From NCBI RefSeq assembly GCF_029543245.1, contig NZ_JARQWV010000011.1, forward strand, positions 62,001 through 126,000: DNA of 64,000 bases, given 5' to 3'. The stretch is from Caulobacter endophyticus. GTDB taxonomy: Bacteria > Pseudomonadota > Alphaproteobacteria > Caulobacterales > Caulobacteraceae. Each line of letters begins with the position of its first letter. Positions within the stretch are counted from its first letter, which is position 1. Under the pieces are notes generated by a model that saw only the letters and a list, made by a program, of their open reading frames with translations, did no database searches and had not been told where the DNA came from. This document shows positions 1-7,843 of the stretch, piece by piece. The translations under genes and the position numbers were made by a program.

Positions 1-30
1 CCGCTACGCTTCGCCCGGGATGACGACGGA
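1..30. repeat. Edge of an intergenic repeat (CGTCATCCCGGGCGAAGCG type)
   Basis: The first 30 bases, read on the minus strand, give CGTCATCCCGGGCGAAGCG. From memory this string recurs between genes in alphaproteobacterial genomes. It lies just beyond the 3' end of the receptor gene. Only one arm is inside the window, so its pairing partner cannot be seen. Confidence 0.4.
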
Positions 31-38
31 AGGGGAAT

Positions 39-2198
39 CTAGAACTTCACCTTCACGCCCGCGCTCCACATGGCCGGCTCGTCGGCCAGGCGGTAGACGA
101 TCAGGCCGGGGATGAAGACGGCGCCGGAGACGTAGTCCTCGGCGTCGAAGACGTTGCGGCCCTGCACGAACACCCGCCAGGCCGCCGACGGCGATTCCCA
201 GGCGAGGCTGGCGTTGACGCGGTCGACCGAGCCGATGCGGCCGGCCTCCGCATTGGTCGCCTCGGCGTAGCGCGGTCCGCGATGGCTGTAGTCGGCCGAG
301 ACGATGATCGCCCCGCCCTTCAGCGCCTCCGGCTCGATCCGCCAGGAACCACCGACCTGGGCCTGGACCTTGGAGATCAGCGGCAAGGTCTTGGCCCCGG
401 CCTGGGCGGCGGCGGTGGCGGGATCGAGCTTCTCGTACTCGGCGTCGGTCAGGGCCAGCGAGGCGAAGAGATCCAGGCCCTTCACCGGCGTGGCGGCCGC
501 CTCGAGCTCGAGCCCGGCGATGCGGGCCTCGGCGGCGTTCTGGGTCAGGATCGAGCCGTTGCTGATGACGTTCTGCTGCAGGTCCTTCAGCTGCTGGACA
601 TAGGCGGCCAGGTTCAGGCGGGCGCGGCGGTCGAAGGCCTCGATCTTGGCGCCGGCCTCGTAGGACCAGGCGGATTCGGGATCGTAGGCCTTGGTGAAGA
701 TCGACGGCTCGGCGATCGACAGGGCCACGAAGCCGCCGGCGCGGTAGCCCCGGGCGATCGTGCCGTAGACCATGACGTCGTCGCCGGCGTCGTACTGAAG
801 ATTGAACTTCGGGGTCCAGACCTTCCATTCGCCTTCATTGGAACGACTGGTCAGGCTGGGCGGATAGGCGACGAGGCCGTTCTGGATCGTGCCGGCGATG
901 GTCTTTTCGTCCCGGGTCCAGCGCAGGCCGGCCGAGCCTTTGAGCCGGTCGGTGAAGCGCCATTCCAGTTGGCCGTAGGCGGCGATGCTTTCCGAGGTCG
1001 CGTGGATCGTCGTGGGCAGCAGCGGCACGGGGAACGGACCGTAGATGCCCGAGCCGACGGTGTCGGACAGCACCTGGGATCCAGTCTCCTTGAACCAGAA
1101 CAGGCCGCCGATCCATTGCAGGCGGCCCTCGAACGCCTCGCCCAGCGCCTGGAACTCCTGGCTGGCCTGCTCCTGCTGGGTCGAGCTGCCGCGCAGGAAG
1201 CCTGGAACGAGGCCAGAGCCGGTGACCAGGCCGCCCGAGAAGTCGAGGTTCCAGCGGTCGTCCAGGCGCTGGTAGGCGGTGATCGACTTCAGCTGGACAC
1301 CGGAAAGGTCATAGCCCAGGTGCAGGGCCAGGCTCTTCTGCTCGGTCTTGGTGTCGGTGTTGAGCGGCGAGCGGGTCGAGCCGAACGCGCCGCCGGCCAG
1401 AGGCGCCAGGGTCACCGGGTCGAGCGGCGAGAAATGCTGGCCGTCGGTGTCGGTGCGGGCGTAGGCGGCCGAGAAGGTCGCGCTGAGCGGGCCGGTGTCG
1501 ATCAGGCCGAGCGAGAAGCGCGCGCCGGCGTCGCGGCGCTCGCCCACGCGGCGCTTGAGGGCGGTGTTCTGCTGCCAGCCGTCACGGTCGGAGAACAGGG
1601 CCGAGACCGTGCCCCCGACATGGTCGGTGATCCTGCCGCCGGCGCTGCCGCGATAGCGTTGCAGGCCGTAGTCGCCCCATGAGGCCTCGACGAAACCGCC
1701 GGGCGCGTCGCCGGGCTGGCGGGTGACGTATTTCAGGGCGCCGGTCATCGAGTTGCGGCCGTAGAGCGTGCCTTGCGGGCCGCGCAGCACCTCGACCCGC
1801 ACGACGTCGGCCAGGTCGAGGTTCGCGACCGACAGGCGGGCCTGATAGACGTCGTCGACATAGATGCCGACCGGCGGCTCGGAGGTGATCATGCCGCCGG
1901 TCTGGTCCAGCGCGCCGCGCAGGGCCACCTGCACCGTCGAGGGCGAGGCGCTGATCTGGGAGACGTAGAGGCTGGGCACGGCCGCGCCCAGGGTCTCTGC
2001 CCTGTTGATCTGAAGCTGGTCCAGGGCCTTGGCCCCGAAGGCGCTGACCGCGACCGGCGCGTCCTGCAGCTTCTGCTCGCGCCGCTGGGCGGTGACGACC
2101 AGGTCCTCGACCGCAACCGGCGCCTCCTGGGCCAGGGCCGGCGCCGCGCCGACCAGCATGGCCAAGGTCGACGCGCCCCATAGAACCGACTTTTGCAT
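39..2198 (-). CDS. TonB-dependent outer-membrane receptor
   Basis: Predicted 719-residue outer-membrane active transporter that takes up a scarce ligand using energy from TonB-ExbBD. Residues 1-23 form a signal peptide ending ALA. A TonB box-like stretch (EDLVVTAQRREQ) follows at about residue 31, then a plug domain with the typical VLRGPQGTLYGRNS motif near residue 138, and a long beta-barrel ending in Phe (VKVKF). Full length for the family. A purine-rich GGGGGAG lies just before the ATG. The order of motifs resembles receptors related to FecA/pesticin-type proteins, but the substrate cannot be read from sequence. No TonB, transporter or regulator gene is adjacent. Confidence 0.9.
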   Translation of the reverse strand: MQKSVLWGASTLAMLVGAAPALAQEAPVAVEDLVVTAQRREQKLQDAPVAVSAFGAKALDQLQINRAETLGAAVPSLYVSQISASPSTVQVALRGALDQTGGMITSEPPVGIYVDDVYQARLSVANLDLADVVRVEVLRGPQGTLYGRNSMTGALKYVTRQPGDAPGGFVEASWGDYGLQRYRGSAGGRITDHVGGTVSALFSDRDGWQQNTALKRRVGERRDAGARFSLGLIDTGPLSATFSAAYARTDTDGQHFSPLDPVTLAPLAGGAFGSTRSPLNTDTKTEQKSLALHLGYDLSGVQLKSITAYQRLDDRWNLDFSGGLVTGSGLVPGFLRGSSTQQEQASQEFQALGEAFEGRLQWIGGLFWFKETGSQVLSDTVGSGIYGPFPVPLLPTTIHATSESIAAYGQLEWRFTDRLKGSAGLRWTRDEKTIAGTIQNGLVAYPPSLTSRSNEGEWKVWTPKFNLQYDAGDDVMVYGTIARGYRAGGFVALSIAEPSIFTKAYDPESAWSYEAGAKIEAFDRRARLNLAAYVQQLKDLQQNVISNGSILTQNAAEARIAGLELEAAATPVKGLDLFASLALTDAEYEKLDPATAAAQAGAKTLPLISKVQAQVGGSWRIEPEALKGGAIIVSADYSHRGPRYAEATNAEAGRIGSVDRVNASLAWESPSAAWRVFVQGRNVFDAEDYVSGAVFIPGLIVYRLADEPAMWSAGVKVKF

Positions 2199-2344
2199 GT
2201 ATCCGCTCCCCCTCTGGTGGAGCGATCAGGAGGGAAAGCCTCCAGCGCGGGCGCAAACCCGCCCTCGCCGGCGCCCGCTGGTCGGACAGGCGCTCGGGGA
2301 TCTTCCGGCGAATTGTCGGGAAAGCGGCGCGGCTGCGCCGACGG

Positions 2345-2998
2345 TCACCAGTTGGTCTTGACCAGCTTGACCATGAAGCGGCCGTCCTGGACGCGCTCGT
2401 CCTCGGCGCGGACGCTGACCGAGAACTCGGCCGGAATGTCGAACGGACGGATCAGGCTGAAGTCGACGCCCTCGTCGCCCATGGTGCCGCCGCCCAGGCC
2501 GATCGAGGCGATCTGGCGGCCGTCGAGCGTCAGGGCCGAGCGCACATTGGCGCGAGCGATCGGAACCGAGGTCGGCAGGATCATCGAGCGCGTGGCGTTC
2601 ATGTCGACCGACACGCTGACATAGTTCGACTTGGGCAGGTCGCCGAACCCGAACAGGCGCGACAGCGACGAGCGGAAGCCGGCTTCGCGCTTGTTCAGCG
2701 ACGCGCCCAGCGCCAGAGCGCGGGGGCTGGGGCCCTCTTCGGCCTTGGCCGTCATGTTCAGGTTGAAATCGTAGGTGGGCTGCTCGACGCTGCCGGCGAC
2801 CTTGGCCACGAAGGTGGTGCTGTCGGCGTCCGACGAGAGGTCCAGAGGCAGGGCCGCCGAGTAGCCGGTGAAGCGGCCGTCGTTGGACGACACCGACAGG
2901 TCGGGCTTCCTGATCGCCTGGGCCAGCACCGGGGCAGCCGTCATCGACAGCGCGAACGCGCCGCCAAGGATCAGGCTCTTTACGGTTGCACCCCGCAT
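2345..2998 (-). CDS. Secreted protein of unknown function
   Basis: A 217-residue protein that I do not recognise. Residues 1-27 look like a Sec signal peptide (positive start, hydrophobic run, cleavage after VLAQA). The rest is rich in Ser, Val and Asp with alternating hydrophobic residues, which suggests a soluble beta-rich periplasmic protein. It has no cysteines, no lipobox and no obvious catalytic motif. It ends shortly downstream of the DUF2059 gene on the same strand, only 9 bases apart, so the two are likely co-transcribed. A surface or stress role is possible but not shown. Confidence 0.7.
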   Translation of the reverse strand: MRGATVKSLILGGAFALSMTAAPVLAQAIRKPDLSVSSNDGRFTGYSAALPLDLSSDADSTTFVAKVAGSVEQPTYDFNLNMTAKAEEGPSPRALALGASLNKREAGFRSSLSRLFGFGDLPKSNYVSVSVDMNATRSMILPTSVPIARANVRSALTLDGRQIASIGLGGGTMGDEGVDFSLIRPFDIPAEFSVSVRAEDERVQDGRFMVKLVKTNW

Positions 2999-3007
2999 GC
3001 CCCTTCC

Positions 3008-3565
3008 CTAACCACCCAAGGTATTAACGGCAAGCTGACTTCCGCTGCGAAAGCCTATTTCTCTATTCTGCGGCTTGATGGCCGCCAGCTTGGCGAGCAA
3101 GCGCCTTTCGAGGTCCGCCTGCATTTCGGGCATGACCGCGACCACAGCGGCCGAGGACTTCACCCCGAAACTGGGCATCTTGGCGATGATCGAGCGGCCG
3201 ATCGGGCTCTCGTAGAAATCGACCATCGCCTGCAGTTCGTCTTCGGAGAAGCTCTCGGCGATCGCCGGCTCCATGGCCGCCATCATCCTGTCGAGCATGC
3301 CCGCCTCGACGCTTTCGCTGAAAGCCTCCCGGACGGCCTTGCCGACCAGGGCCTTGGCCTCGGCGTCCCCCTTGGCCGAGGCCATCTGCTGCTGCAGCAT
3401 GGCAGCCATCAGGTTATCGAGCATCGGCGCGAAATTCTTCTTCATGTCCATCGCCGAGACGTAGCGATGCGCCAGTTCGCGAGCGCGCTCCGAGGCCGCC
3501 GCGCTGGGGCTGGCTGCGCCCAGGACGATGGAAAAGGCCGCGACGGCCGCTACGATGCGTTTCAT
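3008..3565 (-). CDS. DUF2059 family periplasmic protein
   Basis: A 185-residue secreted protein of the DUF2059 type, whose biochemical function is unknown. I place the start at the ATG giving MKRIVAAVAAFS, because this begins a clean signal peptide ending PSAAA; a longer frame to 3628 adds an implausible Cys-rich lead. The mature part is helical, with the family pattern of paired helices around residues 95-160, including SEDELQAMVDFYESPIGRSI. This segment (helix then FYESPIG then helix) is the hallmark of the family. It is probably transcribed with the unknown secreted protein 9 bases downstream. Confidence 0.8.
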   Translation of the reverse strand: MKRIVAAVAAFSIVLGAASPSAAASERARELAHRYVSAMDMKKNFAPMLDNLMAAMLQQQMASAKGDAEAKALVGKAVREAFSESVEAGMLDRMMAAMEPAIAESFSEDELQAMVDFYESPIGRSIIAKMPSFGVKSSAAVVAVMPEMQADLERRLLAKLAAIKPQNREIGFRSGSQLAVNTLGG

Positions 3566-3635
3566 GATTGCAAGCCCCTCTATGCAACCGCACCAGTGGA
3601 TGCAGAGGGCGCCCAGGGCAAGACCCATCGTTTCC

Positions 3636-3664
3636 TTGCCTCCGCCGTCGGTTTCCTGTAGTAG
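3636..3664 (+). promoter_or_regulatory. Candidate promoter of the rpsF operon
   Basis: TTGCCT at 3636-3641 and TAGTAG at 3659-3664 are separated by 17 bases. They partly match the housekeeping sigma-70 (Caulobacter sigma-73) pattern TTGACG / GCTANAWC. The site is about 140 bases upstream of rpsF and would give a leader of about 130 bases. Read by eye only; no other boxes in the leader looked better. Confidence 0.4.
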
Positions 3665-3690
3665 CGCGCGTTCTCACGGAAGGCGGTCTT

Positions 3691-3726
3691 GAGCGAACCC
3701 CTCACGGGGCCGGGATTATCCCGCTC
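3691..3726 (+). promoter_or_regulatory. Structured rpsF leader, candidate S6:S18 binding element
   Basis: GAGCG (3691-3695) can pair with CGCTC (3722-3726). Between them lies a hairpin CCCC-TCAC-GGGG (3698-3709) followed directly by CCG. A second hairpin CGGG-ATTAT-CCCG (3711-3723) competes with the outer helix. Autoregulation of rpsF operons by an S6:S18 complex that recognises a CCG trinucleotide in a leader hairpin is established in several bacteria. Assigning this structure to that class is inference. Confidence 0.35.
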
Positions 3727-3801
3727 GTCGCACAGGATCCATCGTGGTCGTCGGACTTCCGCCGCCGCCCGCGCCGCTTTCCATAACGGAAGAAGGAAAA
3801 C

Positions 3802-4209
3802 ATGGCGTTCTACGAACACGTGGTCATCGCGCGGCAGGACATCTCGCCGCAACAGGCCGAAGCTCTCAACGAGCAAATCAAGACCCTGATCGAAGAAGGT
3901 GGTGGTCACATCGCCAAGATCGAATACTGGGGTCTGCGTAACCTCACCTATCGCATCAAGAAGAACCGCAAGGGCCACTATTCCCTGCTCGCCATCGACG
4001 CCCCGGCGCCGGCGGTGAAGGAAATGGAACGCCAGCTGTCGATCAACGAAGACGTGCTGCGTTTCATGACCATCCGCGTGGAAGAGCTGGACCTGGAACT
4101 GTCGCCGGTTCTGGCCCGTCGCGACCGTGAGCGCAGCGATCGCCCCGAGCGTTCGGACCGCCCTGAGCGTTCCGAGCGTCCGCGCGAAGACTTCGCCCCG
4201 CAAGCGTAA
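3802..4209 (+). CDS. rpsF: 30S ribosomal protein S6
   Basis: A 135-residue S6, which binds 16S rRNA together with S18 in the small subunit platform. Residues 1-95 form the ferredoxin-like fold, starting [13 protein letters not shown] and including [20 protein letters not shown]. Residues 108-131 are a charged tail with a repeated (S/R)DRPERS unit, longer than in compact S6 proteins such as that of Thermus. AGAAGGA stands 8 bases before the ATG. It is the first gene of rpsF-rpsR-rplI, with 14 bases to rpsR. A structured leader precedes it. Confidence 0.97.
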   Translation: MAFYEHVVIARQDISPQQAEALNEQIKTLIEEGGGHIAKIEYWGLRNLTYRIKKNRKGHYSLLAIDAPAPAVKEMERQLSINEDVLRFMTIRVEELDLELSPVLARRDRERSDRPERSDRPERSERPREDFAPQA

Positions 4210-4223
4210 GGGAGAAATAGATC

Positions 4224-4502
4224 ATGACCGATACGACTGCTCCCGAAGCCGCGGCTCCGGCCGCCGCCGCCGGCGGCGCCCGCCGTCCGTTCTTCCGTCG
4301 CCGCAAGGTTTGCCCGTTCTCGGGCGCCAACGCTCCGAAGATCGACTACAAGGACGTGAAGCTGCTGCAGCGTTACGTTTCCGAGCGCGGCAAGATCGTT
4401 CCGTCGCGCATCACCGCGGTGTCGGCCAAGAAGCAACGCGAACTGGCCAAGGCCATCAAGCGCGCCCGCTTCCTGGCTCTGCTCCCCTACGTCGTGAAGT
4501 AA
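4224..4502 (+). CDS. rpsR: 30S ribosomal protein S18
   Basis: A 92-residue S18, the partner of S6 on the 30S platform. The core [10 protein letters not shown] and [20 protein letters not shown] is typical, ending in the conserved basic helix [20 protein letters not shown]. Residues 1-18 are an Ala/Pro-rich extension ([14 protein letters not shown]) not found in minimal S18 proteins. GGGAGAAA precedes the ATG. It sits between rpsF (14 bases) and rplI (13 bases) in one operon and is probably controlled with rpsF. Confidence 0.97.
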   Translation: MTDTTAPEAAAPAAAAGGARRPFFRRRKVCPFSGANAPKIDYKDVKLLQRYVSERGKIVPSRITAVSAKKQRELAKAIKRARFLALLPYVVK

Positions 4503-4515
4503 GGGAGACGCCACG

Positions 4516-5097
4516 ATGAAAGTGATCCTGCTCGAACGAGTCGAAGGCAAGGGCGTCCTGGGCGACGTCGTCACCGTGAAGGACGGCTTCGCCCGTAACT
4601 TCCTGCTGCCCCGTCAGAAGGCTCTCCGCGCCAACGCGGCGAACCTGAAGGCCTTCGAAGTGCAGCGCGCCGAAATCGAAGCGCGCAACGTCCGCAACCG
4701 TGAATCGGCCGGCAAGGCCGGTGACTCGCTGGACGGCACCCAGTACGTCCTGATCCGTCAGGCTGGCGAAAGCGGCCAGCTGTACGGTTCGGTCGCTGGC
4801 CGTGACGTCGCCGACGCCATCAAGGCCGAAGGCGGCAAGGTCGACCGCTCGATGATCGTGCTGGACAAGCCGATCAAGACGCTCGGCGTCCACGAAGTGA
4901 AGGTGAAGCTGCACGCTGAAGTGACCGTCACGGTCACCCTCAACATCGCGCGCAGCGCCGACGAAGCCGAGCGCCAAGCGCGCGGCGAAAACGTCATCGC
5001 CTCGCAGTTCGAGGAAGAGCGTCTGGCCGACGCCGAAGCCGCCCAGGACCTCCTGGAAGGCGGCGCCGGTTCGCAAGAAGGCGACTACGAAGCCTGA
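4516..5097 (+). CDS. rplI: 50S ribosomal protein L9
   Basis: A 193-residue L9, which binds 23S rRNA and stretches from the L1 stalk base. The N-terminal domain (residues 1-50) carries VKDGFARNFLLPRQKALRA, the family signature. A connecting helix and a C-terminal domain with SVAGRDVADAIKAEG follow. The last 40 residues are an acidic extension beyond the usual 150. GGGAG lies 8 bases upstream of the ATG. It is the last gene of the ribosomal operon, and a strong intrinsic terminator starts 29 bases after its stop. Confidence 0.97.
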   Translation: MKVILLERVEGKGVLGDVVTVKDGFARNFLLPRQKALRANAANLKAFEVQRAEIEARNVRNRESAGKAGDSLDGTQYVLIRQAGESGQLYGSVAGRDVADAIKAEGGKVDRSMIVLDKPIKTLGVHEVKVKLHAEVTVTVTLNIARSADEAERQARGENVIASQFEEERLADAEAAQDLLEGGAGSQEGDYEA

Positions 5098-5126
5098 TTT
5101 TTCAGGACCTTCGCAGACGAATGAGA

Positions 5127-5156
5127 ACGGCGCGGAGCAATCCGCGCCGTTTTTTT
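5127..5156 (+). terminator. Intrinsic terminator of rpsF-rpsR-rplI
   Basis: A perfect 10-bp stem (ACGGCGCGGA, 5127-5136, with its complement at 5141-5150) closed by a GCAA tetraloop is followed by a run of six or more T. This is a textbook rho-independent terminator for the ribosomal operon. Confidence 0.93.
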
Positions 5157-5290
5157 CTGCGCCGAAAGCTAGAATTGCTCAGATTGTAGGACGATCCACG
5201 TTCGCGCAGGTTGCACCCGTCTAACCGCCTGTCGGCCAGAACCAGACGCGAAAGCGCCCCCGACCGACAGCGTTTCGAGGGGATTACATC

Positions 5291-7699
5291 ATGCGTACTC
5301 AACTGCTGCTGCTCGCGGCCGCCTCGGCTTCGGCCCTGGCCGTCTCCACCGCCAACGCTCAGACCACGGACGACCAGACCGCCGTCGAAGAGGTCGTCGT
5401 CACCGGCACCCGCACCGCCGGCCGCTCGCGTCTCGACACCGTCTCCCCGGTCGACGTGGTCGACAGCAAGGCCCTGACCCGCCAGGGCTCGACCGAACTG
5501 GCCCAGGCGCTGTCGACCCTGGCGCCGTCGCTGAACTTCCCGCGCCCATCGGCCGTGGACGGCACCGACTCGGTGCGTCCGGCCACCCTGCGCGGCCTGG
5601 CGCCCGACCAGACCCTGGTGCTGCTGAACGGCAAGCGCGGCCACGCCGCGGCCCTGGTCAACGTCAACGGCTCGGTCGGCCGCGGCTCGGCCGCCTTCGA
5701 CCTCAACACCATCCCGACCGCCGCCCTCGACCGCGTCGAGATCCTGCGTGAGGGCGCGGCGGCCCAGTACGGCTCTGACGCCATCGCCGGCGTCGTCAAC
5801 CTGCGCCTGCGCGAGGCCCGCAGCGGCGGCGGCGCGACCGCCAGCTACGGACTCTACGACACCGAGGTGAAGACGGCGCGCGACACCGACGGCCGCAAGG
5901 CCAATGACGGCGTCACCTACACCGCCTCGGTCTGGCAGGGCTTCGGCATCGGCGAAGACGGCTATCTGACCGTCACCGCCGACTGGTCCAAGCGCAACCC
6001 GACCAACCGCAGCGACGTCTCGTCGGCGTTCAGCCCGGGCGTCGTCACCGGCCGCTACGGCGACGCCGAGGTCGAGAGCAAGTCGCTGTTCGCCAACGCC
6101 GGCGTTCCGATCGGCGAGACCTGGAAGGCCTATGGCTGGCTGGGCTACCAGCACCGCGACGGCGAAAGCGCCGCCTTCCCGCGCCTGTCCAACAACGCCG
6201 CCAACATTCCGTCGATCTATCCGAGCGGCTTCCTGCCCAAGATCGCCACCGACATCGACGACTACAACGCCGCCTTCGGCGCCAAGGGCGAGGCCGGCGC
6301 CTACACCATCGACGCCAGCTTCACCTACGGCCAGAACGACATCGAATACGGGGTCAAGGACAGCCTGAACGCCTCGTACGGCCCGACCTCGCCCACCTCG
6401 TTCAAGGCCGGCTCGATGCGCTATCGCCAGGCCGTGGCCTCGCTGGACGTCACCCGCCCGGTGACCATCGCCGCCTTCGCCCAGCCCTCGACCCTGGCCT
6501 TCGGCGCCGAGTACCGCAAGGAAAGCTACGACATCGTCGCCGGCGAGCAGGCCTCGTGGGCCAACGGCGGCTATAACGGCCTGGCGGCCGGCGCGCAGGG
6601 CTTCCCGGGCTTCCGTCCCAGCAACGCCGTCGACGTCAGCCGCGACAACTACAGCTTCTATGTCGACCTCGACAGCCAGGTGACCGACAAGCTGGACGTC
6701 GATATCGCCGCGCGCTTCGAGGACTATTCGGACTTCGGCACCAAGACCACCGGCAAGATCGCCGCCCGCTACGACATCCTCGACGGCTTCGCCGTGCGCG
6801 GCGCGGTGTCGACCGGCTTCCGGGCCCCGGCCCTGCAGCAGCAGTACTTCACCGCCACCTCGACCAACATCATCAGCGGCACGGCCACCGAGGTCGGCAC
6901 CTTCCCGGCCACCAGCCCGGTCTCGGCCGTGCTGGGCGCCAAGGCGCTGGAGCCGGAAGAGAGCACCAACTACTCGCTGGGCCTCGTCTATCACCGCGGC
7001 CCGTTCGAGGTGACGGTCGACGCCTACCAGATCGACATCGACAACCGCATCGTGCTCTCGGAGAACATCCAGGGCAGCGCCACGGGCACGGCCACCCAGC
7101 AGGCGATCTACGCCCTGCTCGCCCCCTATGGCGTGACCACAGCGCGCTTCTTCATCAACGGCGTCGACACGACGACCAAGGGCGTGGACGTGGTGGTGCG
7201 CTACCGCCTCGACGCGGCCGAGGCCGGGCGCTTCGACCTGACCCTGGCGGGCAACTACAACGAGACCGAGGTCACCCGCCTGCCGACGACCAACACCCTG
7301 TCGTCGCTGCCGGTCCCGCCGGCGCTTTTCGCCCGCGTCAACGTCCAGACCTTCGAACGCGGCACGCCGCGCACGAAGTTCGTGGCCAGCGGCGACTGGA
7401 GCAAGGGTCCGTGGGGCGCGACGCTGAAGCTGACCGGCTACGGCACGGTGCTGCAGCCCAACGCCACGACCTCGCTGGACTACTGGACCGGCCGCAAGGC
7501 GGTGATCGACCTGGAAGCCCGCCGCACCTTCGCCGAAAAGCTGACCTGGGCGGTCGGCGCCAACAACCTGTTCGACGAGTACCCCAACCGCACGCCCGCA
7601 GCCGTCAACAGCACCAGCGGCGTGGTCGGCTTCCCCAACTACTCGCCGTTCGGTTTCAACGGCCGGTTCGTCTACACCCGCCTGAGCTACAACTGGTAG
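5291..7699 (+). CDS. TonB-dependent outer-membrane receptor
   Basis: An 802-residue TonB-dependent transporter. Signal peptide at residues 1-24 (ending ANAQ), a TonB box EEVVVTGTRTAGRS near residue 35, and a plug with VLLNGKRGHAAALV and EILREGAAAQYGSDAIAGV around residues 110-170. The barrel ends in an aromatic residue (YNW). The plug sequence suggests the subgroup of large receptors that is abundant in oligotrophic alphaproteobacteria. The ligand is unknown and no transporter or enzyme gene lies beside it. It is a single-gene unit between two strong terminators. Confidence 0.92.
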   Translation: MRTQLLLLAAASASALAVSTANAQTTDDQTAVEEVVVTGTRTAGRSRLDTVSPVDVVDSKALTRQGSTELAQALSTLAPSLNFPRPSAVDGTDSVRPATLRGLAPDQTLVLLNGKRGHAAALVNVNGSVGRGSAAFDLNTIPTAALDRVEILREGAAAQYGSDAIAGVVNLRLREARSGGGATASYGLYDTEVKTARDTDGRKANDGVTYTASVWQGFGIGEDGYLTVTADWSKRNPTNRSDVSSAFSPGVVTGRYGDAEVESKSLFANAGVPIGETWKAYGWLGYQHRDGESAAFPRLSNNAANIPSIYPSGFLPKIATDIDDYNAAFGAKGEAGAYTIDASFTYGQNDIEYGVKDSLNASYGPTSPTSFKAGSMRYRQAVASLDVTRPVTIAAFAQPSTLAFGAEYRKESYDIVAGEQASWANGGYNGLAAGAQGFPGFRPSNAVDVSRDNYSFYVDLDSQVTDKLDVDIAARFEDYSDFGTKTTGKIAARYDILDGFAVRGAVSTGFRAPALQQQYFTATSTNIISGTATEVGTFPATSPVSAVLGAKALEPEESTNYSLGLVYHRGPFEVTVDAYQIDIDNRIVLSENIQGSATGTATQQAIYALLAPYGVTTARFFINGVDTTTKGVDVVVRYRLDAAEAGRFDLTLAGNYNETEVTRLPTTNTLSSLPVPPALFARVNVQTFERGTPRTKFVASGDWSKGPWGATLKLTGYGTVLQPNATTSLDYWTGRKAVIDLEARRTFAEKLTWAVGANNLFDEYPNRTPAAVNSTSGVVGFPNYSPFGFNGRFVYTRLSYNW

Positions 7700-7720
7700 C
7701 CTGACCCAGGGTGAGCCTCG

Positions 7721-7753
7721 AAGGGGACGCAGCCCGCGCTGCGTCCCCTTTTG
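7721..7753 (+). terminator. Intrinsic terminator after the receptor gene
   Basis: A 13-bp perfect stem (AAGGGGACGCAGC at 7721-7733, complement at 7738-7750) with a 4-base loop is followed by a short TT run. It lies 22 bases after the receptor stop and separates the receptor from dnaB. Confidence 0.85.
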
Positions 7754-7843
7754 TCGTTCACAGAGATATACACAGAACATCCCCATTCATCTTCGCCGTT
7801 CACGATGCTCTTTCGAGCGCCCGGACGGCGTTCGCGTTAACTT

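Noticed and set aside
2199-2344. Cobalamin or other riboswitch before the first TonB receptor
   Set aside because: No B12 box or other conserved riboswitch core could be found in the 146-base leader; only general GC-rich inverted pairs.
5102-7786. Very long minus-strand open frame opposite the second TonB receptor
   Set aside because: The composition is Arg/Gly/Ala/Val repeats typical of antisense shadow in high-GC DNA, and the plus strand encodes a clear full-length receptor.
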